Source of the DNA: Moringa oleifera
Taxonomy: Eukaryota; Streptophyta; Magnoliopsida; Brassicales; Moringaceae
Length of the DNA: 64,000 nt
Direction of reading: 5' to 3'
Assembly: GCA_021397835.1 (NCBI GenBank)
Contig: JAJFZO010000579.1
Location: forward strand, 1,069,001-1,133,000
Made by a program: the position numbers and the translations under genes. Below the pieces are notes generated by a model, which saw nothing but the letters and a program-made list of their open reading frames with translations, was not told the DNA's origin and did not search any database. The first letter of the stretch is position 1. Every line of letters starts with the position of its first letter. This document shows positions 25,401 to 40,400 of this stretch, piece after piece.

Positions 25401-28400
25401 TTTTTCCTTTCATGGAGTGTGATAAAAATTACAAGTGCATGTTATAGCAATTGAGCCTCACAGTCGATGATCATATGCCTCCTTCTTTGTGTTTCCATTA
25501 TTTTCTTTTCTTTATTTTTTCTAATTGAAAGTCACTAAACTAACTTCACTTTGTAAAAGGAAAATGCTGGGAGCTGGTGGGATCTATTGACATTCAGATC
25601 TATCACTTCTGTAATGAAACATGGTGTCACAAAGCAGCTTGACTTCCAAGATCTGCTTCACTTACCCAGTGATATGGAGCCTGCTTGCTGTAATGATAAA
25701 TTATTGAGGTGCTGGCGAGCTCAACAGACTGGTGATAGCACTGGTCCATCATTTCTCAGGGCAATTTGTTGTGCATATGGGTGGCCATACTTTTGTCTTG
25801 CTTTATTGAAGGTATTTTCTTCCATCTTTATGCTTTTTTCAATATGATATATAGCACTAAAATGGAATGTTTTGTGTTTATAGATATTCCTTCATCATTT
25901 TGTTAGAGAAAAGTAGCATGATCTTCATCATAGGTTCCTCTACTTCTTTTTATCCTCTAAGATAAAGTACTTTTGGAAATATCTTTGTTGTAAACTTATA
26001 CTTGTTGGGGTTGTTAGAGTTGAGTCTTATGGCATGAATGAACCATGTCAAAAATGCTTTTGGAAATATCTTTTTTGTGTTAAAATCTTGTCTGTGCCTT
26101 AACTTTTCCTGATAGATGTATAATTTAACCATTTTGTAGGTGTTTAATGATTGCATTGGCTTTGCGGGACCATTGCTTCTTAATAAGCTCATTTCGTTTC
26201 TTGAGCGAGGTTTGTAGTATTTCATTTGTTCTCATTATAGTTTTGCAGATGTTGAAACAGCATTTATGATTTTCTATGTTCTGCTCTTATCATTTATTTG
26301 GTCATTTCTGGAATTTTTTATGTTCAATCTTTATTTTTTCTCACTTAATGTGTTCTCTTTGCTTTACATATTGGAGTTTTACATCGTCGTTGTGAAAAAA
26401 AAAAAAATGGCATGAGGACTACAATAACATTCCTTTTTCATCCTCCTTGTTCCTTTTAGTTTATTTGGCAATATTAAATCTCTTGCATGATTCTGTTTGC
26501 AATTTGATTTAAGCAGTTTTATAGTTATTTATAAGATTGACTTAGGCCTGTTTTTGTAGTTCTGCTTGCATTCTTTTTGAAAATTTCTGTACTGTGTCAA
26601 AGGGAACCAATTCATATGGTACTGGGATTGCCCTAGGATTCTTATTTTGATGGATTGACCCACATATGTATAAAACGTAGAAAGTGGTCCTTGCGGAATC
26701 CACTTATGGTTGTCCAACAAAACCAACAGTACCATTAATGGTTGATATTATCTGATTTCTCTTCTTACATATATAAGCATCAACAGTTCATCTACTTTAT
26801 ATACAAATTTAATTCCTTATTTTTAGACAGTTTTTTGTACTTGTAAATGGGAGGTACCCCTTGGTGCCGTTTATAGTAACAAGTAATTTTACGTCAAACA
26901 AAAAAAATACAAATTCAATATGCCATTTGTTGCATTACATGGTTTTTGCCAAAAGTAGGAGCATCTTTTTGAATATAATTATCTGCCCTAACACCATCAC
27001 AAGTTTCTCCTGGGGTTGTAAGCTAGAATGTGATTTAAACATGTGATAGTCTTAACTACTTGTACCACAACAGTTGTTATTCTTATAGAAAATTCTATAA
27101 GATAAAAAGTGGAGTATTTTCTATTATTATAGGAAAGTACAAGAATAAATCTACAATTTCAATAGTTTTTGTATTATTGGGGATAATTCATGATGGGGCA
27201 ACATATGATGTTTTGGGGTTTTAGATTAGGATGTAAGAATTCGGAAAGTAATCAGAGCAACTATTAGGATCTTATTTCTTTCTTTTTTAATTTGTTTCCT
27301 CTACTTACGATCAAGGTTTTAGTTCCCCTTTATAGTGGGGGTTTGGTGGCTATAAATATTTGTGACACTTATTTTATGGGACAACTTAAGTATGAGATTT
27401 ATGCAAAACTGAGAATTCATAACATCTTACAATTGGATATCCTTCCTTTTGCACATCATTCTGAGATCTGATTGTGATTTGTGTGTTCTTGGACTTATTT
27501 TCCGCTTTGTACCCTCATCTCCTCTACCCACTAATGCTTCTGTTTTCTGTCTTATTCTTTGACTTCGTGTAACCTACATCATATTCCCCAACTTGGAATA
27601 GAATGTATAACCCAACTCAGAAAATACTGAAGCATGGTAGGTGAGTAAGCAGTATCTCCAACAGTATGAGGTTGTAGAGTTCGAGAGCATCTACGCTAAT
27701 TGTTCGAAGTGTGCAAGAAAATGTGGATGGTTATAAATACATATTGCTACATGTAATAAAAATGATAAAATTAGAATCTGCAATGTAATGATATTGGTGA
27801 AGGATCACGGGGTGTTCATTCTGTCACTGCATCTATTGACTAATGCTAGAACTTTTCTCACAACTGAGAAGTTCAGTTACTTGTGACATTTATCTGCATG
27901 CTGTATTGCCTGCTATTGTATCTGGTGACTCTTGCTTAGCAATCAAATCATTTTGAAGCTAATGGGGGATATACTTTCTTTTATCCCTGCCTTTTTTTTT
28001 TCTTTCTAATTTTTACTAGGTTCTGGGCATCTGGATGGTTTTGTTCTCGCAACACTCTTGGGCTTTACATCCATTTTCAAGTAATCTTCTTTCAGAATTT
28101 AGTGAGAACATTGGATTTTTCTTATTCTTTTTAGTTCATAAGCTTTGAATTTCCAAGTTCATGTTTCTTGATTGCCTTCGTTTATAATCCTGGTGTTGTC
28201 TCTGAATTAGGTAGGACTAAAATGTTCCTTGTTGAAAGCCCAGGTGAAAACATGTTTGACATGTATTGGCTTAAACTATTTGTAGTCAAATGTCAAAGAA
28301 ATATGGCATGCTCAATTTCCTATTTATTTTGTGCATTCTCGAAAACTCTTAAGGGACCATTGGTCAATGCATTCACATGGCTGTAAAAGTCACATGAAGT

Positions 28401-31400
28401 TCTCTTTACGTAGCAACCTACACAAGAACAAAAACTTAGAGCAATTTAAGAAAGTTCACAAAGTCATGTAGGACAGGTTGGAAAATAAGAAAAGAATTAG
28501 GGATTTGTGGGGGAAAGAACAAGAAAACAAAGCAGGGCCTTGGTTTGGCTAAAGGTTGCTGGGAAAGTCGAGGCGCTGTTTTGTCTCTTCATTCTTCTCA
28601 AAATTCTAAGCGTTACAAACTTTCCTAGCTGTCCTACATCAAAAAATTTGCTTTTGACTTATCAAATTGCACAAATATTTGAACCTCTCAGGATAGAAAG
28701 GTGGGTAGAAAAATCAGGTCAAATGGCATCCATTTTACTTGCAGAGAATCTTGCTGTATACTTGCAATCATTGTGTTATCTCAGTGTTTGATCGTCTATG
28801 AAGCTTCACATTTGAATAATCATCTAGACACACTATCTATTGTGACAGATGCTTAACAATGAAATTATATTATATCGTCTTCTTGCAAACTGGGTTTCAT
28901 GTGGAGTGCCTTAATTGGATGGTTAGCCTTCTGTTTATTGAATTACAAGCATATAGCTCCTATAATTATCATGGATATTTGCGCCATTCACAAAGGAACA
29001 CCTTATTCGCTTTATATTTTTCCGATTAAGAGTTGACTTTATCTACTCTGATTATTATTATTTTTTTTAGCAAAAAAGAGATGACTTTATCTGCAGTTCG
29101 TGGCACCAAAAATATTAATGCTTAATGCTCTACTTTGGTTATAGTTAACAGTAGTAGTTGGTAAAAGGTTTCCCTTCTCTTGCAGATCATTCCTTGATAC
29201 ACAATATACTTTTCATCTTTCTAAGCTGAAGCTGAAGCTGCGGTCTAGTATCATGACTGTTATCTATCAAAAGGTATCTCAAGGTTATCTTTATTGAAGT
29301 TTTTGCATATTCATGGTGCTATTAGGTTGTTATGGCATGAAGGGAAGAATTGCATTGGAATGCTGTTTGGTCATGAAATACATAGTCTCTTCTACAGTGT
29401 TAAGATTTTTAAAAGATCTGCTATGCCTGTTTGTCAAAATTGACCAGAATGTACCTCTGGAAATTGCATAAAAGGGGGAGACTTGAAGTTGGATAATTAG
29501 CAGAATGATAGAAGAAAATAAAAATTGAATGATTTGGCTGACTGAGAATAAGATTAGGGAATTCACACTCTGTATCCTCATAGACCGTTAAAGTGCATAT
29601 TCTGGAAACATAAACTCTATGATAATTTAAGTGTATTTGAGGATAGAGTACGAACCTTCTTGTTTCCACTGACAAAATTCCTAACCTTATTCTGCATTTC
29701 ATGTGGCAACAATTTTTTATGAATTTTAAGTCCATTACTTATTTTTTGAAGTTAACTACCTTTAAGGAGAAAGCGATATAAATGGTGAGATAGGATCTGT
29801 ATTTCACTTTTGTCCTTGTCTCAATCTCAAATTTTCCAGTTAAATTTTGCCAATGTTCTTATTAATTTTTAGATCCTCATTATTTAGGTATTTGCTAATT
29901 GCCAACTTCTTTTCATCTGTGCCTTTTGATTGAGTAAACTATCTGTAGATTGTTTCACTTTGCTCTTTGAGAATAAAATCTCAATACTGAAGCAGAAAGC
30001 AAGCCCTTTCTTTGATGTTTATCATGCAGGTTTTCTAATTAAACTGATGGTTTAAGCTCATGAATGTTAAATCTAGAACACTGAGGCATCAAACAAATTA
30101 TGATTACCTCTTATCATTTATCTGTTTTACTACGGCATTCTTGGTTTAAATATTGCTAACCGTACAAATTAGTGATTCCACATTTGGAAAAGTCTAGTGG
30201 TTCATCAACATTCAGTCTGCTTCTCTAAATGGTATTAGATCGCCTATTGCCTAACCTATATCTGTTGACCATGATGTAAAATTCTTAAAGATGCCATCAC
30301 TAGTTCTATATTTTGGTCTGTAGTCTCTGATTTTGATGACTTCTGAATATGCAAGTACGATGATTTAAGTTCTATATCCCCATCAATTTGGTTGCGCAAC
30401 TTTTATGATATTGCTTTATCATGGACATGTCACATTAATTTATGCTTTTGTCTCAGTGTCTCCATGTGAGCATTGTAGAGAGATCAAAATTTTCTGAGGG
30501 GGAAATTCAAACATTCATGTCTGTGGATGCTGATCGAACTGTCAATTTGTGTAACAGTTTCCATGACATGTGGAGGTAATAACATAATTTTGTTTCTTGT
30601 TTAGTTGAAAGGCTTTAATAAGCTTCTTTTTTTCCCCGATAGAAACATGTATATTACTATAAATGGCACCAAGGGGATGCCTCCCATTTACAAGTAGAAA
30701 AAACAATCCAGAGATAAGGAATTCAATGAATTCCACTAGTTCCTCCTCATGTATAATGTCCACCCCTTTGATCCAAACCCTCAATATTCTTGTTCATCTC
30801 TCTCTCAATAAAATACGAGGAGTTTTTCTCCCTTCAAAAACCTTTTTATTTCTCTCGTTCCACCCTAGCCATAAAACTGTTGAACCAATGAATTCCACTT
30901 TCCTCTTCGCTTTTGCTCCTATAGCCCTCTACCACTGAACCAGCCACCACCCAACTATGCCCCAACAAAGCCAAAACAATATTCTATATCCATTTTATCT
31001 ATTTATACCAAAGCCACATGGTTGATATATTCTGTACATTCTTTATGCAGAAAATACCTATTAATCATTATCTTTTCTCTCTTCTGCAAGTTATTGGTAG
31101 TTAGGGGCCTTACTCATGCAGCTTTCCATGCATAGAAAGCCACCTTAGGAGGCACTTTGGCCTTCCATATTCCCTTCCATGGCAACATATGTGTCCATCT
31201 TTGCTTTTGGCTATTTTCAATGATTATGTAGTAATCCTTCATTATGAACTTTTTAATGTTGCCTTTCCAATATATTGAGTCTATTTTGGCCCTCTTGAAT
31301 CTAAAAGTGTATATCTTTTTAAAGAAATGCTCAACAATGCTCACCTCCCAATCCTACATCCTTATTTTGAACCACATTCTAAGTGATCCTTACCATCTTG

Positions 31401-34400
31401 AATTGTCATGTAATCACAAACCCAAACATGGTTATTAGAATCCAGGTCAGAGATATATGGGAACTCTTCCATTGCTGGATTCTCTTCACACCAAACATCA
31501 TGCCAAAAATTGATATAGTGTCAATTTCCTATCTTGAATCCCATCCTTTCCTAATAATTTTTTATATCCCCATCCCATAACCAACCCTCCTTAAATACAT
31601 CATCCAATCACCTCCTTTCACCCCACTCTTCTCCACAAAATATTTGTCTCCTTCATGAACCTCTATAGCATTTTCTCAAAAGCGTCTTGTTGAAAAACCG
31701 AATTGATTTAATTCCGTGTCCTTTAACCTCAGTCGGTTTATCAACTACCTCCCAACTCATCAGATAATACTTAATAGGGTCTCTAATACCCCATAAGAAT
31801 TGTTTCAGTAATTGCTGCAAACTTTTTGCCATATCTCTTCGGATTGGGAAAAGGGACAAAGTAAATTAGTATACTCGATAAGGTGATTTTTATCAAGGTT
31901 AGTTTTCCCTCTTTAGATAAATACCCCTTCTTTCACTTTCCTAGTTTCATTAACTCTCTTCACCATCTTATTCTATATTGCTTTCTCCTTATGTTTCACC
32001 CCCACACATAATTGAAAGTATTGCATTGGAAGTGACCTCACATTGCAACCTAGAACCCCTGTAAGGTGCTCCCCTCAACTCCCATTCCCAATAAAATCCG
32101 TTTGCTCTTTCTCATATTCACTCTCAGTCTTATGACGGCCTCAAAGCATAGAAGGATACATCACACATTCTCCAATTACTCCTCCTTAGCCACACAAAAC
32201 AAAATAGTATCATCTGTTAAAAGTAACTGCTGTATCATCATCTCACTCCCCTCTTTCCCTTCCTTTCTCACCTTGAACCCCGCGACAATGTTTCCTTACA
32301 TTGTTGCACTTATCATGTTATCAAAAGCGTCGTGCAAAGGAGGAGAAAGGGAGACGGAGGATCTCCCTACCTCAATTCACTAGAAACCTTAAAAACACGC
32401 GTAAGCCTTCATTCACTAAAACTAGAAAAGATAGAGTAGTTATGCACTTCATTTCCCACTAGCACCACTTCTTCTTATACCCCACCCTTCTTATCATGTA
32501 AGCGACGAATCCCAATATTCAGATGGTAATAAACTTTATTCATATCCAATTTACAAATAATTCCTTTCTTTCATGATCTCAAATGGTGATCTAGATTGGG
32601 GGAAAGTTCTTGATGCTATAAACCCCAATTTTCTTTCGAATGAGCACCACATTGGTTGAATTTGGTGAAGCAACAAACTCTCTTTTCTCATGAAACTCCT
32701 TAAACAATCCCATAATCTCACTTCTAATAGTGCTGCACTCATCTTTCATGAAGGTCATTGTGAACCCCTCTAATCCAGGTGCTTTATCATCATCACAGTC
32801 ATCCAAAGCTGCTCTCGCTTCCATCTTCTCCTTAAATGGTTTCTCAATCCATCCCTGAAATTTACTGTCTATCTAATCAAAATGCATATCATGTAATATT
32901 GGTCTCCTTTCATGTTCCTCCTTGTACAAGTCTCGGTAAAAGTCTATAATCTTTTCTTTAAGCTCCGTTTGTCCTTTACCTCCTTACCCTTGATTTTCAT
33001 AACCTTGATGAAGTTGTGTCTTCTATTCTTATTTGCTATTCTATGAAAGAAGTGGGTAATTCTATCCCTGTTTTTTAACCATGAGACCATGGATGTCTCT
33101 CTCTATAATATCAACTCCATTTTCATAGTAACTGAAAATTCTTTTATGACTTCACATCTTTGCGAATCAATATGCCAATCATTTCCTTCCCCTTTATTTC
33201 TACCAACTCTTGCCACTTACTTTCTTCTTTTTTTTTTATAGGTTACTTACTTTTTCTTTGTTCCATTTCTTGATATGTTGCTTCAGATTCTTCAATTTAG
33301 ATGGTGCAACAAAGTTAGCATTCCTTAACAATTTGGCATCTTCCCATTATTACTGAACTAGTCAATTGAATCTTTAATCTAAGCCACATGTTCTTAAAAT
33401 GGAAATGCATTTGTCCCCATTATATGCTATTCACCTCCAACAAAATAAAATAGTGATCTAACACTAGCTAGACTTGGTAAGATTCTTTGACTTTCACTCA
33501 GTATGCCTCTTCCCACTAACATGAGATTAAACATCAGTCAATTCTTGATTAAGAAGGATTATCATATATGTTTTAACCAAGTGGACTCTCCTTTGCCAAG
33601 AGGTAAATCTATCATTTCAAGCTCTACTAGAACATCCTGAAAAACATTTCTACCAACTCCTCTAGCCCTCCTCATTCTCTCTTTATAAATAACCTCATTA
33701 AAGGTCCTACCTACCACTTATGGCAAGTTCCATCTTCATTTACACTCCCTTAGCTCCTACTATACTCACATGTGACTTTCTCCATTCACATACCTATGCA
33801 CTCTTGTAAACACTCATTTTATCCCATTAGTCTCCATTATTAATACGCATGATAAAGTCCCTCTCCAATCTTCCATATAACAACTCAACCTTCTATTTCA
33901 TATATCTACAATTCTCTTAAAATTCCCTCTAGATGGAAAGACCCTTGATTTCATTCCCCTACGCCCCCACAAAACTCCTTATGACACCATCACTTATCAG
34001 TTTTTATCTCTTACACACATGACATCGGCCTTCCATATTCCCAATGCGTGTTTAATTACTGCGCTCTTTTTATATTATTTAGTCCCCTCACATTCCATGA
34101 TAGGATTTTGAACATGAGACACCTCTTCAACCCATTGACTCATCTTTATCTTGCTAAAAATTGCATAAGCTTGGTCCTTTTTGCCGTTGTAAGTGACCTT
34201 CACCGTGTCACAAACTCTCCCCGAATTCTTGAACACCCTCCTAAACCTCACTTGCTGTCGCCCAATCTTTTAAAGAAATTCTCTTTGTATCACTATTGAT
34301 GCAACCTAGCCGAACCCTTATTGCATACCATTATTTATTAATTACTTACTCCTATTGCAATCAACTGTTTTAGCATTAGTTCCCATTCCTTCTTCATACA

Positions 34401-37400
34401 TTAGCCTGTTGCTTTCACCTCTTAAAGAGCTATCCTCTTGCCCTCACCCTATTTACAACTTCTCCCAGTTTGGCCTTCCTTTTATCCATGCCCATATTCC
34501 TTTTCTCATACCTTGAAAGACATGTCTTTTGCCCTCCATTGTTGTTGTCCTTCTCTAGCCATACCCAACCTTAAATTCGCCAAATTTGCTTCCTACCTTG
34601 TAGCCTCACTCTGTTTAAATTAGTAACCATAACCTTGCCCAACATTGTTTCCTTGCCAAGTGACGACCATCTCGATTTGATCTCCCTTGTTTTTGATACT
34701 ACATTCTCCCTGGCCAGAGCATCGCTTGCACACCTCATTTCAAGCTACAAGTGGAAAGGACTCATTAGCTTGACACTTGTTCCTTCAGTGTCCTCACATA
34801 GTACCCTCGATTGGCCTAGATTTATCGTTTCTGTCATCTCAAACAATGGAATCCTCGCACATGGTGTACTTCTTTGTTGAAAAATGGCAATCGGGTCCAA
34901 TTAACTCGTTTGTCCACCTATTAAGTCTCGATTATCCGATTTTACTAAATATGGGTTTTATTGTCCCGCTTTAATCATTGGACTCTTGCTAGTAAGAATC
35001 AACCTTGATTAATTATTTTTGGTAACCAATTAGCTACGTTTTTTTTTAGGCCCATTAGCCTTCTTGATCCATTTACCAGTTGATTGGGCTGTTCCTTGAC
35101 AATTTAGACCGGGATCAAACACCCTTGCCTTGGGTCTATAATGTTGACTTGAAACATACCCTTCGTACATCATCTTTTTCACCTCATCACCAAGAACCAA
35201 CCAATTTCTCTGCAGTATCCTCGACTCACCCCCCTAATCCTTCTCCCAACAGAATGTCCTTAAAGGATTTCTATTTATTACTCTATCCCCCTTCGCAGTT
35301 TTTTTTTCCTTTTATCCTTTGTGCAATATGATGCGTATAGTTCAAGCAAATAACCCCCATGAAGTTCAAATTGTCCGCCCCCCCTTTCATCTCTTCACCC
35401 ATCTTACTATCCTCTGTCGTGGCCTTGATATTACCCTTCCCAACATTCAAAGCTTTCATTTTATGTCACCATCCGAATCCGTTACCACTTTCTGGAAACA
35501 ACATTATTCTCATGCACGTTTGTTTCATCTCCTATGCTCACAAGAGCTCCCCTGCTCTGTCAGCTTTGACGGCCATCAGTAACACCTTCCCCCTGTTTCT
35601 CTAATTCATCCATTAGTTAGAACGATTTCTTGCATTCATGAAATTGTCCATTGTTGCTACTACCCATCTTGTTTCCTTCACACTAAAGTACATTGATATC
35701 TTTTTCCCTTTACTTTGCATAACTACCCTAAGCCATTGCTCAATTTTCTTTACTATTTAAAGCTCAAAGAGCTTCTTTTCTACCTTAATGGAGTAGATCT
35801 CCTTTAAAGATTTGGTATCGATCCTCTCCATACGCTTTTCTTGATAGCAACAATTACACTACTCTTATTGGAATTTGAAAATTATTTCCTATTAAAGGCT
35901 TTAATAAGCTCTTAGTCATGAAGTTTCATCTCATTTTGGTTTGGTCCTCAGAGTTAAAGTGTTGTAATGTTTAGATTGATGTTACATCAGTAATGAAGTA
36001 TTGCCTTATGTTGGTTTGCAATAATGAAAAATAATACAACTACCATGTATTTTCACATCCATACTGATGCTGGCATGACATCGATTTTGCTCCGGTGTCA
36101 TTATCTTTCTCTTAAAAAATAATCATCATGGATTTTTGCTTTTTTTTTTAATTTAATCTATTTTGATTAAGGTGAGAGGGAAAGGAAGCTAATTACCCCT
36201 TTCATCTTTAGCATTTCTCATCCACCTTCCTCTTTCAACAGCCTTCACCTACCTCTATCTTGCTCATGTGCTCTTCCTCTGCCACTTCTCTCCTCCAAAT
36301 CTCTCACTGTGTATGATACTAAATTATTGTGGTTCAAATTTTGTGCATGATAACAATGGTATTGTTGAGAGATTGTGGCTACACTTCGAAGAGTTCAATC
36401 ATACTCCCTTGTTTCCTGCTGTGTGATGGTGGAAGGCTTGACTTTTATGAATTTTTTTTTTAGCAGGCATAAACACCACCTTTTGCTTCGCTATAAGAAC
36501 ATAAAATTTATTAGTACTGTGAATCTTTTGTTGTGCTATAGATTCTTAAGGTTTTTAAGATATCATTATGTTTACAGATTGATTCTTTTTTTGTGACCAA
36601 TTCATAAGTAAATTAAAAAGGTTGTACGATTTGCCTCTTTTATTTATTTCTCTTGAGGAAATTGTTGTTGGAAGGACTTTGTCAATAAAATTTAGCATAC
36701 ACATAGAAATTTTCCATAATAAAATTTTTTATTCTTCTTGTACTTTGGAGAACTACTTTTATTATTGAAATGATGTTGAATTTGACGTGATTTTTCCTGT
36801 TCAATTTTATTATTCATGATTGTCTCAGCTTGCCTTTACAAATTGGAGTGGCATTGTATCTTTTGTTTACACAAGTCAAGTTTGCATTTGTTGCTGGACT
36901 CTCAATAACCATTTTATTAATACCAGGTATTTATTACTTAATGGCCTAATTCTTTATGCCATGTTAGTTCTGTTGTAAATGGAAGCCTTTGATTTCGATA
37001 CTTTTTGCATATCCAGGCATTGTGCATATGAAAGAAAGATGCATGACAACTAGCACTATACTTTATTAAAATCCAGAGTATTTGATTATAATATCATTGT
37101 ATCGGTAATTTTTTAACTTGGTTCGAAGAGACATATTCCATGATACCATAGTTTGTTATCTGAGGACAACATATTTTTCTTACAGTTAAAGTTTGTTCAT
37201 GCAGTTAATAAATGGATTTCTAAACTGATTGCAAGTGCTACTGAGAAAATGATGAAGCAGAAAGATGAAAGGTTTGTATTTTTCTTAATTAATTCTCTAT
37301 GTTGCTGCTTTGATATTGTATAAATGTGGGGTAGATGGTACATTATCACGTGATGCCATTTTCCTTTCCTGTCATGTCATTTTGCTAAAAGGGAAGAACA

Positions 37401-40400
37401 TGTAGTAAACAGCAGACTAGTTTCTGGGATTTTGTGAACTAATCTACTTTCTCTTCTTTCTATCCTTTAAATGTTTTGCGCAAGATTGAACCTGTTTCAA
37501 GATACTTGACAAGGGGGTCATTTGTTGATTGATTTTTATTTTTATTTTATAATAGAGATGGCTTTTCTTTTTTTATTCTCTTTGTTTCGATAGTTTTTTT
37601 TTTTTCATTCTCATAGGGATAAGTTATGCAGAAAATATACGAACTTAGAAAATTTAACCTTAGACTAATCAGCTGATCAAAGAGAAATAAATATGTAATT
37701 GAGGAAAAGTATGACTTTTCTATACGTAAGCGAGCCGTGGCCTTGAACTCTATTTTTGCGCTTGACATTGCCAAGTGTCTACATTTTGCTTGTCCATGGT
37801 ACTAGCTTTCCTATTTGGTAGTTGCTCTTCAATTCGCGATTGAATTTGCCCACTTTGCATCTGTATAGACTTCAATAATCTTGTCTTCATTCTTCTTAAA
37901 CATGTTTCCTTCTCGTGGAATAACTTTGGGATACTGTAGCACTATAGAGATTGCTTGTGGATAGATATCCTTCCGGTCATGCATGCACAGTTTTATCACT
38001 CTCACAACAAATGCTATTTGTGGTTGTGGTATGTGAAAAGTATATCAGCTTGCCTACAAGTATATGATATCTTTTCTTATCAAATGTTTCAGCATCTCTA
38101 GCTTCACTTGATTAATGATTCAATTTTGTAAGTGTGCCAATGTATTGGAAACCTAACATTCATGTCTCCTCAAGACCCTAAACATAGTTCGAGTAGGAGC
38201 CGTCAAACACATGTGATCACTCGAATTTGAAATTAAATATATTAGAAAACTCGAGTATGTCTTTGAAATAAAAGTGACTCAATCAAGAGAAGGAATGTTT
38301 GTCATTGCCAATAATAATAATGTCATTGACATGCACAGATCAAAACTGTAATTCTTCTCCTAGCCGAGTGTTTGATAAAGAAGCTGCGATTCCCTTGACC
38401 TTATTTGTCTTTCATTCCAAAAATTTAGTAATCAACCCTAATTTCTCATTTTACAATTATAAATTCACTTCATAAGAAAATTAAAGAATATCTATAAAAC
38501 AAAATAAGAAACTATCCTAAAATCAAGAATTTCTCTTAATTCTTCATGGATTACTATTATGTCCTAACTAAGATAGATAAACTTAATACAATAATTTTTT
38601 AAGTATTGAAGTTCTAACCTTTCTCGAAACTTTAAACTAGATCAATCCTACTACTTTGTGAAAATCCTTTTTGTACTTTCTATTCCTGAATCACGTAATC
38701 ATAAAGGATATGCTCCCACAATGATGATGATGTTAATTTGGTTGGATGAAAATAACAAAGATTACTGTAATAAGCTGTTGGTAAAATATTATGTTCCATT
38801 AATAGAATGTAGCAGCTGAATATTGTATCGAATTGGTGTTGAACACTTTATAAATGTACCAATGATATTTTCTGTTGATCTCTTGGATTTTTTTTAATAG
38901 AAACAAAAATGTATATTCTCTATTCATGAAGCACCGGGGGGGCACAGCAATATACAAGTGACTAATTAGAGATTGAAGATAAAATCTCTATGAAGTCAAG
39001 TAAGTCTTTCTCATTTACAAAATAATTTTTCGTTTTTCAAAATTTCAAAAAAATTATCCATTAGTTTTTGAGGAGCCCTGGAGGTGTTCCTTTCCCTTCA
39101 AAAGCCCTTTTGTTCGTTTCTTTCCATATTAACCACAAAAGTAAGGTAACTTTTTCAAAAATTTCTTTCTAGCCTTATTCCCATGCAAACCAGATTAGAC
39201 CTTCCATAACGTCTTCGACCTTTGGTGTCAAGCTATCTTCTCCGTCTTCATCAAGTTGGACAACTCATTGCATAACAATCGTCTTTTATTAAGCAGCTTT
39301 TCATTCCCCTCTTTATTCATAAGCAAATGATCTACCTCTTGAAGTTGTCTCCATGACTCATTTTTATCGTCTTTTACGTTTCCCACACTCTCCTTATTCC
39401 ACCTTTTTAGCTCTTCCTTTATTTGTTTCAATTTTTTATGCAACCACACGACTAGCATCGCTATTAATTTCTCCTCCCACCCACCACTCACCAACTCGTG
39501 CAATTCTTTCTTCTCAAGCCACATATTTTTGAAACGAAAAGTACAAGGGCCTCGTTACATGCCATCAATCTCTAAACAAATTGAGTTGTGATCTAAGATC
39601 AATCTAGGTAGCAACCTTTACTACATCTTAGGAAAAACATTCTTCTAGTCACTTGGTATTAAGAAAAGATCAATTTCGAACATTATCGGATCTGCTCTCA
39701 TATTAGACCATGTGAATCTTCCACCCGCTAAGGACATATCCAATAATTCTAGTGCCCCTAACAGCTCCTTGAAATGTCCCATGCTACTCTCCCCATTACT
39801 CTTATTATTTTCATATGAGAATATTACTTCATTAAAATCACTTTCGACTGCCAAGGCATTCCATTCCTCCTCTTACATTCCCTCAAGTCCTTCTAAAGCT
39901 ATTACCTTCTTTCTCTCTCGTTGTGGCCATGCACACTACTAAACATCTACTCTAATCTCAATCCCTTAAAAACGAAAGCACAAGACACAAAAGAAGCTCT
40001 AACCTAACTATTTGTCAAATGACCCATTTTTCCATTCTAAGCAACAAAAATACCCCCTTGGATAGCTTATTGACGCTATTCAATATTTCTTTTTCCCCCT
40101 ATGCTTCTTACAATACCATCCATCATCTCCTTCATCTTAGTTTCTTGTAAACACACAATATTCACCTTTTATTTTTGCAAATAGCTTTCACTTATTGCTC
40201 TTTTCTTCAAATCATTTGCCCCATAATTCCACGAGATTATTCTAAACACCATCGGCATTGATTTTTCCCCAAACTCATTAAATCTACCCCTATTGTCATT
40301 TTATTTTTCTCTCTCCTATCATAATTCACACTGAATTGTAGTCTTTTTAACTTCTTACTCACATGGTCTTGCCTCTTTTTTTTTTTTTTTTGCTTCTTTC

